A DNA stretch of 9,883 nt from Actinomycetota bacterium. GTDB lineage: Bacteria; Actinomycetota; Actinomycetes; Nanopelagicales; Nanopelagicaceae. Of this stretch, positions 1-7,163 are shown one piece after another. Each line of letters opens with the position of its first letter. Within the stretch, counting starts at the first letter, position 1. The translations under genes and the position numbers were made by a program. Below the pieces are notes generated by a model. That model had not been told where the DNA came from. It ran no database searches and saw only the letters and a list, made by a program, of their open reading frames with translations. The stretch is from the NCBI GenBank assembly GCA_009700365.1, contig WLME01000030.1, positions 1 to 9,883 of the forward strand. The letters run 5' to 3'.

Positions 1-909
1 CGCAGAACGATTGATGGAATTCATTATGTCCGTATTGAAGGTGTCGACATACCGGCCGCACAGACTGAGTTTGCGCAAGATCCAGTCTTCTCATATTCAG
101 CAAAAACACTTATCGATTTCGTCGCCGAAAAATCTGAACGAAAAGGATTCTCTTTCTCATTATCTGATGTCCGTGAAGGAGCTCTCGGACTTTCAAAGAA
201 ATTCGCTTCGGTACCTGCCGGCAGTGTGATTCTGCCTGATGCCGAAAGCGATGCTGATATCGAGATTATTTCTGATGCAATAAAACTTCTGCGCAATAGC
301 GGTCAACCACTTGTTGTCAGAAGTTCTGCGCCTCTCGCCGCCTTACTTGCTGGTGTTCGTAGCACTGGATTTCTTACCGCCCCATTAATGTCAGGAACTT
401 TCTCAACGCTGCTTGTTGCTGGATCGCATACAGAAGGAGCTACAAGACAGCTGGCTGCAATCTCATCTCGGTGGGGTGAAGCCGAAGTCATCGATACTGC
501 GCGCGCAATGGAAGATCCGATTCAGGCCGCTGCTAGCGCCATAACTGAAGGAAGACGCAAACTCGCAGAAAGTTCTTTCGCCATTATTACGACAGAGCGC
601 CACCGGCTCTCTGAGCACAACACACTAGAACACGGTGAGAAGGTGATGAGAGCCCTCATCTGCGCGGTTGAAGAACTTTCGGTGAGTGCAGATATCGTCG
701 TTTCGAAAGGTGGAATCACATCGGCCGAAGTCGCACGGACAGGCATTGGAGCAGATGATGCTTGGGTGGTGGGTCAGATTCTTCCTGGAATTTCAGTCTG
801 GAAATTGAAAGATCGCAGAGCGCGCGAGCTTCTTTTGGTGATTGTCCCCGGTAGCGTCGGTGATTCGGATACTTTAATGAAGGTCCTCGAGATTGTTGGT
901 CTTAACTAA
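1..909 (+). CDS. Four-carbon acid sugar kinase family protein (DUF1537), 5'-truncated by window edge
   Basis: The frame is open from base 1, so the gene starts outside the window; 302 C-terminal residues are visible, against roughly 420 in the family. The family (OtnK, DtnK, YgbK) uses ATP to phosphorylate C4 sugar acids such as threonate or erythronate in the cytoplasm. Visible hallmarks are the end of the substrate-binding domain (DGIHYVRIEG then TEFAQDPVF, window residues about 5-30) and the nucleotide-binding domain from about residue 105. That domain has GSHTEGATRQL (141-151), SKGGITS (235-241), GQILPG (258-263) and PGSVGD (283-288), the last forming the usual C-terminal phosphate-contact region. 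A GTG at 226 is internal, not the start. Its stop shares bases with that of the convergent FAH gene. Substrate specificity lies largely in the missing N-terminus, so no symbol is given. The family assignment is firm. Confidence 0.92.
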   Translation, partial: RRTIDGIHYVRIEGVDIPAAQTEFAQDPVFSYSAKTLIDFVAEKSERKGFSFSLSDVREGALGLSKKFASVPAGSVILPDAESDADIEIISDAIKLLRNSGQPLVVRSSAPLAALLAGVRSTGFLTAPLMSGTFSTLLVAGSHTEGATRQLAAISSRWGEAEVIDTARAMEDPIQAAASAITEGRRKLAESSFAIITTERHRLSEHNTLEHGEKVMRALICAVEELSVSADIVVSKGGITSAEVARTGIGADDAWVVGQILPGISVWKLKDRRARELLLVIVPGSVGDSDTLMKVLEIVGLN

Positions 910-1649
910 GAAGCAACAACTGAATTGGCAAGAACGCCAATTCCCTCAATCTCCAACTCCACCTGATCGCCAGCATTTACTGCATACATCGAAGTCGGCG
1001 ACCCACCCAGAAGTACATCACCACGACCCAGAGTTGTGTACTTGGTGACGTGCACAAGCTGGGCTGCTACGCCGCGTGCAAGTTGATTAGTGGAAGTCTT
1101 TATTACCTCTTTGCCATTAATACGCACATACATCGTTGCATCGTCATAGTGAGAAAAATCAGTTTCAATCCAGGGACCAATTGGCGTGAATCCGTCTCCA
1201 TTTTTGGATTGCAAAAGTAGATGATCATGCGGAGTCTGCTCGGGCAAGGTCACATCATTTCCGATGGTGAAACCCAATACGTGATCCATAGCATTTTCTA
1301 AGGTCAAATGGCGTGCAGTCTTTGAGATTACTGCGGTGAGTTCGCATTCGACATCCATCTGTCCAAGCGATGCATCGCGATAAATGGAATCCCCAGGACC
1401 AGCAAGAGTGTGAGTAGATTTTTGAAAGGCCTGAGGAGGATTGTTGATTTGATCCGGAGTTCCATTGTGCGCCATCGCAAAGATGACTCGCGGTTCTACA
1501 GGGGCCAAGAAAGTACATTCCTGCTCGGTGAATGCTTCACCGGTGAATTTCAGTGGCGAATCAAAAATATCTTCGACTGAATTCCATTTGCCGTCTTTAA
1601 ATGCAACCTGGCGAATTCCGCTGGCCGTCCGTACTCGAGCTAGTTTCAT
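906..1649 (-). CDS. Fumarylacetoacetate hydrolase (FAH)-family protein
   Basis: A 247-residue cytoplasmic enzyme of the FAH superfamily (acylpyruvases, 2,4-diketo-3-deoxy acid hydrolases, 2-keto-3-deoxy acid dehydratases, HHDD isomerases). The fold signature is clear. MAHNGTP (59-65) stands at the usual NYRDH position, followed by GPGDSIY (84-90). The metal-binding E-x-E is E101 and E103 in VECEL, and the third ligand is D132 in GFTIGNDVT. Further on are K149, FTPIGPW (154-160), a GGSPTS loop (215-220) replacing the common TGTP-G, and a terminal EIEGIGVLANSV. The ATG has an AGGGA ribosome site six bases upstream. The gene lies 16 bases after the lactonase stop, so the two are very probably co-transcribed. 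That pairing favours cleavage or dehydration of a keto-deoxy sugar acid over tyrosine breakdown. Exact reaction unknown. Its TAG shares bases with the kinase TAA. Confidence 0.9.
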   Translation of the reverse strand: MKLARVRTASGIRQVAFKDGKWNSVEDIFDSPLKFTGEAFTEQECTFLAPVEPRVIFAMAHNGTPDQINNPPQAFQKSTHTLAGPGDSIYRDASLGQMDVECELTAVISKTARHLTLENAMDHVLGFTIGNDVTLPEQTPHDHLLLQSKNGDGFTPIGPWIETDFSHYDDATMYVRINGKEVIKTSTNQLARGVAAQLVHVTKYTTLGRGDVLLGGSPTSMYAVNAGDQVELEIEGIGVLANSVVAS

Positions 1650-1665
1650 CGCTGGTCCCTATCTT

Positions 1666-2550
1666 CTAATAGTGTTTTGCTGCATCGGTGGTTGAAGTTC
1701 TAATGTGATAAAGACTTGTATTTGCAGCGATAAAGAGGTCTTGCCCATCATCGCCACCGAATGCAAGATTTCCTACCTTTTCAGGTGTTTGGATTGTGCC
1801 AATAGGTTCGCCTTGGGCGGTAAATATCTGCACACCAATTTCACTTGAGCACCAAATATTGCCCGCTTTATCAACGCGCAATCCATCGACTACGCCCTCT
1901 TTGATTGTAATGATTGTGCGGCCATTCTTTGGGCGACCATCTTGCATATCGTAAGCGCGAACATGGTGATTGCCTGTCTCTTTGAAAAGAACAGAGGTAT
2001 CAGCGACATAAAGAATTGATTCATCTGGAGAGAAAGCTAATCCATTCGGCTCTTCTACATCAGTTACCGCAGGGCGCAATTCTTTTGTTTTCCCATCAAT
2101 TGCAAATACAAAACAATCCTTATATTCCTTAACTCCAGGATGACCCTCGATCTCGACGATAATTCCATACGGTGGATCGGTAAACCAGACTGTGCCATCG
2201 CTTGATACCACAACATCATTTGGGGAGTTAAGTCGAACTCCATTATATGAATCAACAACTGCAGTAACTTCGCCATCACGATCGCGTTCTAGGCGACGAT
2301 AACCGTGCGAACATTGAAGTACCGAACCATCTAAATCCAAGGTGCGGCCATTAGTAAATTCAACATCGGTCTTATAAACACTTGTCTCTCGAGTTGCTGG
2401 GAAATATTCAAGAATTCGATTATTGGGAATATCGCTCCAGCGAAGGCACTTTCTGTCGGGAATCCAACAAGGTCCTTCGGACCAAATGGCACCGGTATAG
2501 ACCTTGTCGACGGCCGTACCATTCGGTAGAAGTTCTGAAAGCGTTGTCAT
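1666..2550 (-). CDS. SMP-30/gluconolactonase/LRE family lactonase
   Basis: A 294-residue six-bladed beta-propeller of the SMP-30/gluconolactonase/luciferin-regenerating family, whose bacterial members hydrolyse sugar-acid lactones with a divalent metal. Metal ligands expected for the family are in place: E25 in WSEGP, N111 (or N108) in NSPNDVVV, N169 in EPNGLAFSPDE and D222 in VDGLRVD. Other family signatures are WSDIPNNRIL (38-47), the CSHGYRRLER stretch (80-89) and WFTDPPYGI (122-130). There is no signal peptide, so it is cytoplasmic. The ATG has a GAAAGG ribosome site six bases upstream. It is the first gene of a leftward pair with the FAH gene and divergent from the LVIVD-repeat gene. The likely role is opening an aldonolactone formed by a sugar dehydrogenase not present here. 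The sugar is not determinable. Confidence 0.93.
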   Translation of the reverse strand: MTTLSELLPNGTAVDKVYTGAIWSEGPCWIPDRKCLRWSDIPNNRILEYFPATRETSVYKTDVEFTNGRTLDLDGSVLQCSHGYRRLERDRDGEVTAVVDSYNGVRLNSPNDVVVSSDGTVWFTDPPYGIIVEIEGHPGVKEYKDCFVFAIDGKTKELRPAVTDVEEPNGLAFSPDESILYVADTSVLFKETGNHHVRAYDMQDGRPKNGRTIITIKEGVVDGLRVDKAGNIWCSSEIGVQIFTAQGEPIGTIQTPEKVGNLAFGGDDGQDLFIAANTSLYHIRTSTTDAAKHY

Positions 2551-2560
2551 GTCGTACCTT

Positions 2561-2571
2561 TCACAATGTGA
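2561..2571. promoter_or_regulatory. Short perfect inverted repeat, possible operator
   Basis: TCACA-A-TGTGA is a perfect 5+1+5 palindrome just upstream of the lactonase ribosome site, overlapping its last base. The one-base spacer makes a DNA operator more plausible than an RNA hairpin. It would sit about 20 bases downstream of the proposed lactonase transcription start. The regulator is unknown; an 11-bp palindrome can also arise by chance. Confidence 0.35.
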
Positions 2572-2595
2572 GATTGCATCGGCAGAACACTATCG

Positions 2596-2623
2596 AAAAT
2601 ACAGCCGTTAGCCTATTGCTCAA
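2596..2623 (-). promoter_or_regulatory. Candidate promoter of the lactonase-FAH operon
   Basis: On the minus strand TTGAGC (2618-2623) and TATTTT (2596-2601) are separated by 16 bases, resembling sigma-70 type -35 and -10 boxes. Transcription would begin near 2589, giving a leader of about 40 bases that contains the TCACA-A-TGTGA palindrome. Each box matches the consensus at four of six positions. Confidence 0.35.
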
Positions 2624-2644
2624 CATGTGTAATGAAAGTAGCCT
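2616..2644 (+). promoter_or_regulatory. Weak candidate promoter of the LVIVD-repeat gene
   Basis: TTGCTC (2616-2621) and TAGCCT (2639-2644) are 17 bases apart. The second box fits the loose actinobacterial TANNNT -10 pattern. It overlaps the proposed divergent lactonase promoter, so the two would compete. Evidence is pattern only. Confidence 0.25.
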
Positions 2645-2687
2645 TCACTAATTCAGTGGCGACTCGACCTCAAACAGGAGTTCTAAA

Positions 2688-3920
2688 ATGGCTGTAGAAA
2701 CACCAGATTTTGCAAAGGGAATTAAATATCTAGGTCACACAACTCAAGGCGAGCGCGCTGATGGAATGCAGCTGATGGTGCATAAGGGCTATGCCTATGT
2801 ATCTCACATGTTCTCTAATGGTTTTACCGTGATCGACGTTCGTGACCCACGCAAACCGATTCCTGGAAAGTATTACCCAGCAGCACCTGGAACATGGAAT
2901 ATTCACATGCAGGTCGGCGATGACATGCTCTTAGTTATTAGCGCAGCAAATCTATTCGCAGCACTCCCAAATGAAGCCGACTACTACGGCCAATCATTTG
3001 GTGAAATTTTCATGAAGAAGCCAAAAGATTACGAAGCTGGCATGCGAGTTTATGATCTTAAAGATCCAGCCAATCCACGCGAAATCGGATTTATGGATGT
3101 TGATGGCGTTGGATTACACCGAATCTGGTACACCGGCGGTCGCTGGGCGTATGCATCCGCACTTCTTACAGGTTTTACCGATTACATGTTTATTACTATC
3201 GATATGGCAGATCCGACAAAGCCAACAATCGCCGGTAAATGGTGGATTCCTGGACCAAATACAGCTGCCGGAGAAAAGCCATCATGGGATCCACTTAAGT
3301 GGCGCTACGGTCATCACCACTCAGTCATTGCAGGAGATACAGCGTATGGCGCATGGCGAGATGGTTCGCTAGTCATTCTGGATGTAAAAGACCGCACAAA
3401 ACCAGAACTCATTGTCCACAAGCAATGGTCGCCACCTTTCGAAGGTGGAACACATAGCCCACTTCCGCTTCCAAACCGAAATCTGCTCTTGGTCGGTGAC
3501 GAAGGCACTATGGATGATTGCCTTGATGGCATTAAACGCATCTGGGTCTTCGATATCCGCGATCCAAAGAATCCAATCTCTATTTCAACATTCCCTATTC
3601 CAAGCGAAGTCGACTATCCAAATAAGGGTGGTCACTTTGGGCTTCACAACTTCCACGAGAATCGCCCTGGTTCTTTTGTCAGCGATGAAATTTTCTTCGT
3701 CACATATCAAAATGCTGGATTACGAGTATTTGATTTGAAGAATGAATTTGATCCTCAAGAGACTGCATACTGGGTACCACCAAAGCCAGAACGCATGTGG
3801 GATAACCGTCCAAATCGTCCACAGGTAATTCAGAGTGCGGATTGCTTCGTCGACGCCAACGGTGTCATCTATATGACTGACTACAACGCAGGGCTATATA
3901 TTCTTCAATATGAAGGTTAA
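2688..3920 (+). CDS. LVIVD-repeat beta-propeller protein, function unknown
   Basis: A 410-residue protein with no signal peptide or membrane segment, so probably cytoplasmic. Seven copies of an LVIVD-type blade end are visible: FTVIDVRDPRKP (46-57), MRVYDLKDPANP (119-130), FITIDMADPTKP (168-179), LVILDVKDRTKP (228-239), RIWVFDIRDPKNP (284-296), LRVFDLKNEFDP (345-356) and a closing GLYILQYEG (402-410). This supports a seven-bladed propeller closed by its last strand. Histidines recur near blade entries: H73, H144, H209-211, H256, H316, H320 and H323. The ATG is supported by AGGAG (2676-2680) seven bases upstream. The gene is divergent from the lactonase-FAH pair and probably belongs to the same catabolic locus. 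LVIVD-repeat proteins lack a general assigned function; an enzymatic or metal-binding role is only inference. It ends just before a strong hairpin. Confidence 0.87.
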   Translation: MAVETPDFAKGIKYLGHTTQGERADGMQLMVHKGYAYVSHMFSNGFTVIDVRDPRKPIPGKYYPAAPGTWNIHMQVGDDMLLVISAANLFAALPNEADYYGQSFGEIFMKKPKDYEAGMRVYDLKDPANPREIGFMDVDGVGLHRIWYTGGRWAYASALLTGFTDYMFITIDMADPTKPTIAGKWWIPGPNTAAGEKPSWDPLKWRYGHHHSVIAGDTAYGAWRDGSLVILDVKDRTKPELIVHKQWSPPFEGGTHSPLPLPNRNLLLVGDEGTMDDCLDGIKRIWVFDIRDPKNPISISTFPIPSEVDYPNKGGHFGLHNFHENRPGSFVSDEIFFVTYQNAGLRVFDLKNEFDPQETAYWVPPKPERMWDNRPNRPQVIQSADCFVDANGVIYMTDYNAGLYILQYEG

Positions 3921-3942
3921 GTAGTAATTAAAGTTGTGCGGG

Positions 3943-3973
3943 CGGGATCAATCAGAACCTTTGATTGATCCCG
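3943..3973. terminator. Bidirectional hairpin between convergent genes
   Basis: CGGGATCAATCA (3943-3954) and TGATTGATCCCG (3962-3973) form a perfect 12-bp stem with a 7-base loop. No T-tract follows on either strand, so it is not a textbook intrinsic terminator, but it sits 22 bases after the LVIVD gene stop and between convergent genes. It overlaps the last codons and the TGA (3948-3950) of the secreted-protein gene, so it could also shield that transcript's 3' end. Confidence 0.65.
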
Positions 3974-6900
3974 TACCTGTCTGATATCCGACCCGCGTTA
4001 CCGTAACAGTGACGACCAGTGACTTGATTGTTGATGCATTCAAACCCGAGATAGTAATCGGCAAGTTGGCAAGGGTTGGAGTACCTCGCGTTATCGTTCC
4101 TCGATTAGTACTTATCGCGTATTGGAAATCAGCGCTGTAATTAGTGATTTGAAATCTAAATGTCGTGGCTGTTTTAATGCCCTTTGAGAAAGTGGGAGTT
4201 CGCGCGCTGTAAGTAAACACGAAGGATTTACTTGGCGACGTAGCTGCCAAATATCCGGTACTTGCTGCCTTATAGGCGATAACTATGCAGGTAGTTGCTC
4301 GTGAGGCACTTAAGATATTTCCTAACATAGAACAACCCGATCCGGTAGCGATGAATGTAAGTACACCACTTCCAGATCCACCTTGAGTTGATATTTTCAC
4401 ATTTTGGCCAACTGTAACCATCAAACTCGAATTTGAAATTGATAGTGGTGATTGATTGACCGCAACAGGTGGATTCTTAACCCATGATGCGAAGAGAATT
4501 AGATTCGCAGCACTTGTCGGCGTGTAAGGGAAGTTAATTCTTGAACCATATTCGCTCAAGCTCCAACCCAAGAATTGATACCCAGATTTCGTAGGTGGAG
4601 TTGGAGCTGATATCGAATTCCCAAAGTTAAAAGTGATTTGCGAAACTGTCGAACCGCCGTCTGTCTTAAATGTGACTAAATAATTTATAGCAGTCCATAA
4701 AGCAGTTAAAGTTTCATCAGTTATGAAGACTGTGTAGGAATCACCAACGGCATAGTCATTTCGGCCATCATTCCAAGCTCTAAAGATGGAGCCCACCTTA
4801 GTAAGCCCGGACGCTGATGCCACGATAAAGGAATTTCCTGTCGTCACTGCAGATTGCGTGGGGACCAATCCCAGCGCGTTGCCCGATAAATATGTGATCG
4901 TATGGGGATCAGCGATCCATGAAGCTGTGAGATAAATGTCTGCAGTCGATGCTGTGTAGGAATCAGATGGGTTGAGAGTTGCTTCATTCTCACCAAGGAT
5001 CCAGTGCATGAAGGTGTAGCCAGCTTTAGTGAAGGTGTTATTTGCAATAGTAAAGCTCTCATCTGTTGCAACATCGCCTTGGGATGGAGCTGTGCCACTT
5101 GAGCCTTCTCCACCGAGATAGGTCACCGTATGTGGGGCAAGGACTTCCAGATTAAAGGTTGCAGTTGAATACCCGATCCTTGTTCCTGCAAGATCTAAAT
5201 CTCCGTTTATGTCTACCCAGCGCTCGGCAGTTAACGTGTACGCCGTATTCGATTGAGCTGCAGTAGGAGTACCACTAATAGTGCCTGTAGAAGTATCAAA
5301 AGATAAAGGTGAAGGCAACTGCGGATAAATGGTAAATAGATTTGCTTCACAGCGAGTGTTGGAAATTGCGGTATTCGCAATTGCAGTGCCTAAGTTAACA
5401 CTTTGTGTCTCGCCAGATGTGAAAAATATGGATGGATCAGGCGAGAGGGAATAGCCTCCCCCGCCAACAGTGATCGAGTTCGAGAAGACAAATGATTCTG
5501 ACTGTGATTGATGGGTTACGGATTTCACGACCCAGGTAGAAGGATTAATTCCAGACCCAACAACAGCACACCAACCAGGCACGACATCTGTTCCTGTATG
5601 TCTTGAGTCGCCAAAAAATGACCAAAGTTCATTCGATGCAGTCGTATTGTTAAAAAGTTGTCTCACTATCGGATGTTTAGTTGATTCCCAATTCGCTGTA
5701 AGGATTACATCTGTGTCGCCTACCGTGAAATTTGTGGGGGCTCCCACAGAGGGACCTCGATAGACAGTTCCTTCTGTTGGAATTCCTCCAGAACCTGGGG
5801 TCCATCCTGTAAATAGGTAATCAGCACGAACTGGATCCGCTGCTACTACAAATGATGAACCTTGAGCCACTGGGGCTTGGGTAGGCGCAGTCCCACCAAC
5901 ATAGCCAAGCTCATACATTACCGAGCGGTTAGCTACAACAACTGGTGTCCACTGCGCGTACAGGTTTTGGTCTGTAGCAAATGGATATGAGGCAAGATTT
6001 AGATAAGAAGTCCCTGAACCATCTGCCTTGGTGTTCCACTTCTCAAAGGAGTAACCACTTCTTGCGTATGAATTGCCTTTCAAAGAGGTGCTCATAAAGC
6101 TTGTTTGAGTCTCATCTGTTATTGCGACGTCGTAATTATTTTTTAGAGTGACCGTGTGAGTCCAAAGTGCGTGCAAAGTGATTGCACCGGATGGAAAACT
6201 GATTGAATCGGATTGTAATTGCGATGTGTAATCAAATCCGGTCCCATTTGCTGCGTCATTCCAAGCCAATACGCCGCCGGTACCTGCATGAATAACATTC
6301 ATTAAGGTACTCGGTGTATGAAAAACTAGAAGAGTTGGGTCTATAAAGGTGATGGAGGTGAGTGCGGATCCACTAAAAGCGTTGTCGCCAATCGAAGTGA
6401 CAGAGGATGGAATTGTTATACTTTCGAGAGAGGAACCAAGGTTTGAGGCAAAGGCATTTGCTCCAATAGTCTCCAGTCCAGAAGGCAAAGTGATAGATGC
6501 CAATCCTGAGCGATTAAATGCACCGGCACCAATACTTTTGACTGATACGGGAAGAATGATTGAGTAGATACTAGAATTATCAAATACTCCAGGTTCAATA
6601 CTTGTTAGTTGAGAATCGGGATCGAAAGTTATCTTCTGCAAAGCTGACCAGGTAAAAGCATATGAGCCAATATACGTGACTGAAGGTGGAATATAGATTT
6701 CAGTAATTGGTGAATCGGAGAATGCACTACTCGAAATAGTTTCCAATGCAGAAGTTACGTTGAAGTTAATTTTTGTTACAGAGTTAGGATGTACATTGCC
6801 ATCGAAGGCCCCGGTAGCAATTGAAGTAATTTCATCAGGTATTGTAATTTCGCCAGTACATGTGCCTGGGCCGATAATGCTGAATTGATCAGAAGGGTCA

Positions 6901-7019
6901 ACTACATAGCACTCCACAGCGTTGCTTGGACTTGCAGAGCTGATAGCAACTATTGGCAGTAAAGAAATTAGGACTGCGAATAAGAATGTAGCTCTTAGGG
7001 TGCGTGATTGAACCAGCAT
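3948..7019 (-). CDS. Large secreted repeat protein: BspA-type LRRs, InlB/Flg_new repeats, putative Ig domain
   Basis: I start it at the ATG at 7019 (1023 residues), because GGAG lies five bases upstream and a Sec signal peptide follows directly: RTLR, then a hydrophobic run (about 11-27) and probable cleavage near SNA (32-34). An in-frame TTG at 7040 would add seven residues with no good ribosome site. Domains in order: BspA-like leucine-rich repeats (about 56-225, units such as ITIPSSVTSIGDNAF); a degenerate then two clear InlB-B/Flg_new-type repeats (about 250-445, each closing with an ALW/AQW/ANW-like motif); a unique segment (449-535); a putative Ig (He_PIG-like) domain with SFDTSTGTISGTPT (573-586); three more InlB-type repeats (629-703, 706-776, 780-848); and two Ser/Thr-rich beta-type C-terminal segments. 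No LPXTG motif, C-terminal membrane segment or S-layer domain is seen. A role in surface adhesion is inference. Confidence 0.87.
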   Translation of the reverse strand: MLVQSRTLRATFLFAVLISLLPIVAISSASPSNAVECYVVDPSDQFSIIGPGTCTGEITIPDEITSIATGAFDGNVHPNSVTKINFNVTSALETISSSAFSDSPITEIYIPPSVTYIGSYAFTWSALQKITFDPDSQLTSIEPGVFDNSSIYSIILPVSVKSIGAGAFNRSGLASITLPSGLETIGANAFASNLGSSLESITIPSSVTSIGDNAFSGSALTSITFIDPTLLVFHTPSTLMNVIHAGTGGVLAWNDAANGTGFDYTSQLQSDSISFPSGAITLHALWTHTVTLKNNYDVAITDETQTSFMSTSLKGNSYARSGYSFEKWNTKADGSGTSYLNLASYPFATDQNLYAQWTPVVVANRSVMYELGYVGGTAPTQAPVAQGSSFVVAADPVRADYLFTGWTPGSGGIPTEGTVYRGPSVGAPTNFTVGDTDVILTANWESTKHPIVRQLFNNTTASNELWSFFGDSRHTGTDVVPGWCAVVGSGINPSTWVVKSVTHQSQSESFVFSNSITVGGGGYSLSPDPSIFFTSGETQSVNLGTAIANTAISNTRCEANLFTIYPQLPSPLSFDTSTGTISGTPTAAQSNTAYTLTAERWVDINGDLDLAGTRIGYSTATFNLEVLAPHTVTYLGGEGSSGTAPSQGDVATDESFTIANNTFTKAGYTFMHWILGENEATLNPSDSYTASTADIYLTASWIADPHTITYLSGNALGLVPTQSAVTTGNSFIVASASGLTKVGSIFRAWNDGRNDYAVGDSYTVFITDETLTALWTAINYLVTFKTDGGSTVSQITFNFGNSISAPTPPTKSGYQFLGWSLSEYGSRINFPYTPTSAANLILFASWVKNPPVAVNQSPLSISNSSLMVTVGQNVKISTQGGSGSGVLTFIATGSGCSMLGNILSASRATTCIVIAYKAASTGYLAATSPSKSFVFTYSARTPTFSKGIKTATTFRFQITNYSADFQYAISTNRGTITRGTPTLANLPITISGLNASTIKSLVVTVTVTRVGYQTGTGSIKGSD
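4476..5135 (-). repeat. Three tandem InlB-B/Flg_new-type protein repeats
   Basis: These encode residues 629-848 of the secreted protein. Each unit begins with a TVTYLGG-, TITYLSG- or VTFKTDGG-like strand, has a central GYxFxxW motif or variant (YTFMHW, SIFRAW, YQFLGW) and ends with a TASW, TALW or FASW motif. Repetition is at protein level; short DNA identities such as TGTGTAGGAATCA on the plus strand (near 4731 and 4951) remain. Confidence 0.75.
6345..6854 (-). repeat. BspA-type leucine-rich repeat array
   Basis: This encodes residues 56-225 of the secreted protein. About seven units share the pattern I-x-IPxSVxxIGxxAF, for example ITIPSSVTSIGDNAF (201-215) and IYIPPSVTYIGSYAF (108-122). 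The periodicity of about 22-24 residues and the conserved G-x-x-AF turn are typical of LRR_5 domains found in many secreted bacterial and protist proteins. Confidence 0.75.
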
Positions 7020-7031
7020 TGGCGCTCCAAA

Positions 7032-7059
7032 TTTGATCAAAATTCATCGTGTGATGAAT
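7032..7059. promoter_or_regulatory. Two adjacent palindromes, candidate TetR operator region
   Basis: ATTCATC-GTGT-GATGAAT (7042-7059) is a perfect 7+4+7 inverted repeat, and TTTGATCAAA (7032-7041) directly beside it is a perfect 10-bp palindrome. They lie between the -10-like boxes and start codon of the secreted-protein gene, and about 105 bases upstream of the divergent TetR gene. The size and location suit a dimeric TetR regulator. The first repeat could instead form a leader RNA hairpin. Confidence 0.45.
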
Positions 7060-7068
7060 AATGGAAAT

Positions 7069-7079
7069 AGTATAGTATA
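7069..7079 (-). promoter_or_regulatory. Candidate -10 region of the secreted-protein gene
   Basis: On the minus strand two overlapping TATACT boxes (7074-7079 and 7069-7074) lie in an AT-rich stretch and match TATAAT at five of six bases. No convincing -35 box is found at the right distance. The start point would be near 7062-7067, giving a leader of about 45 bases that holds both palindromes. Confidence 0.45.
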
Positions 7080-7151
7080 TAGGAATTTTAGTTGTATATT
7101 GAAGTGATTCTTCACGCCCTGGGGCTCTTCATTTTTCATCCAGGCGCGGGC

Positions 7152-7157
7152 TAGGCT
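7152..7157 (+). promoter_or_regulatory. Candidate -10 box for a leaderless TetR transcript
   Basis: TAGGCT fits the actinobacterial TANNNT pattern and ends six bases before the GTG at 7164, so transcription could start at the first base of the start codon. The alternative reading is a weak AGG ribosome site within the same bases. No clear -35 box is visible. Confidence 0.35.
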
Positions 7158-7163
7158 GTGTGA

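Noticed and set aside
3052..3738. Plus-strand alternative frames inside the LVIVD-repeat gene (106 and 108 residues)
   Set aside because: They are out-of-frame shadows of a gene with clear repeat structure and a good ribosome site.
4476..6158. CRISPR-like or DNA-level tandem repeats in the secreted-protein gene
   Set aside because: The periodicity is in protein motifs with divergent DNA; there are no regular identical direct repeats with spacers.
7020..7040. TTG at 7040 as the start of the large secreted protein
   Set aside because: The ATG at 7019 has GGAG at proper spacing and starts directly before a normal signal peptide; the extra seven residues would use bases of the TTTGATCAAA palindrome and lack a good ribosome site.
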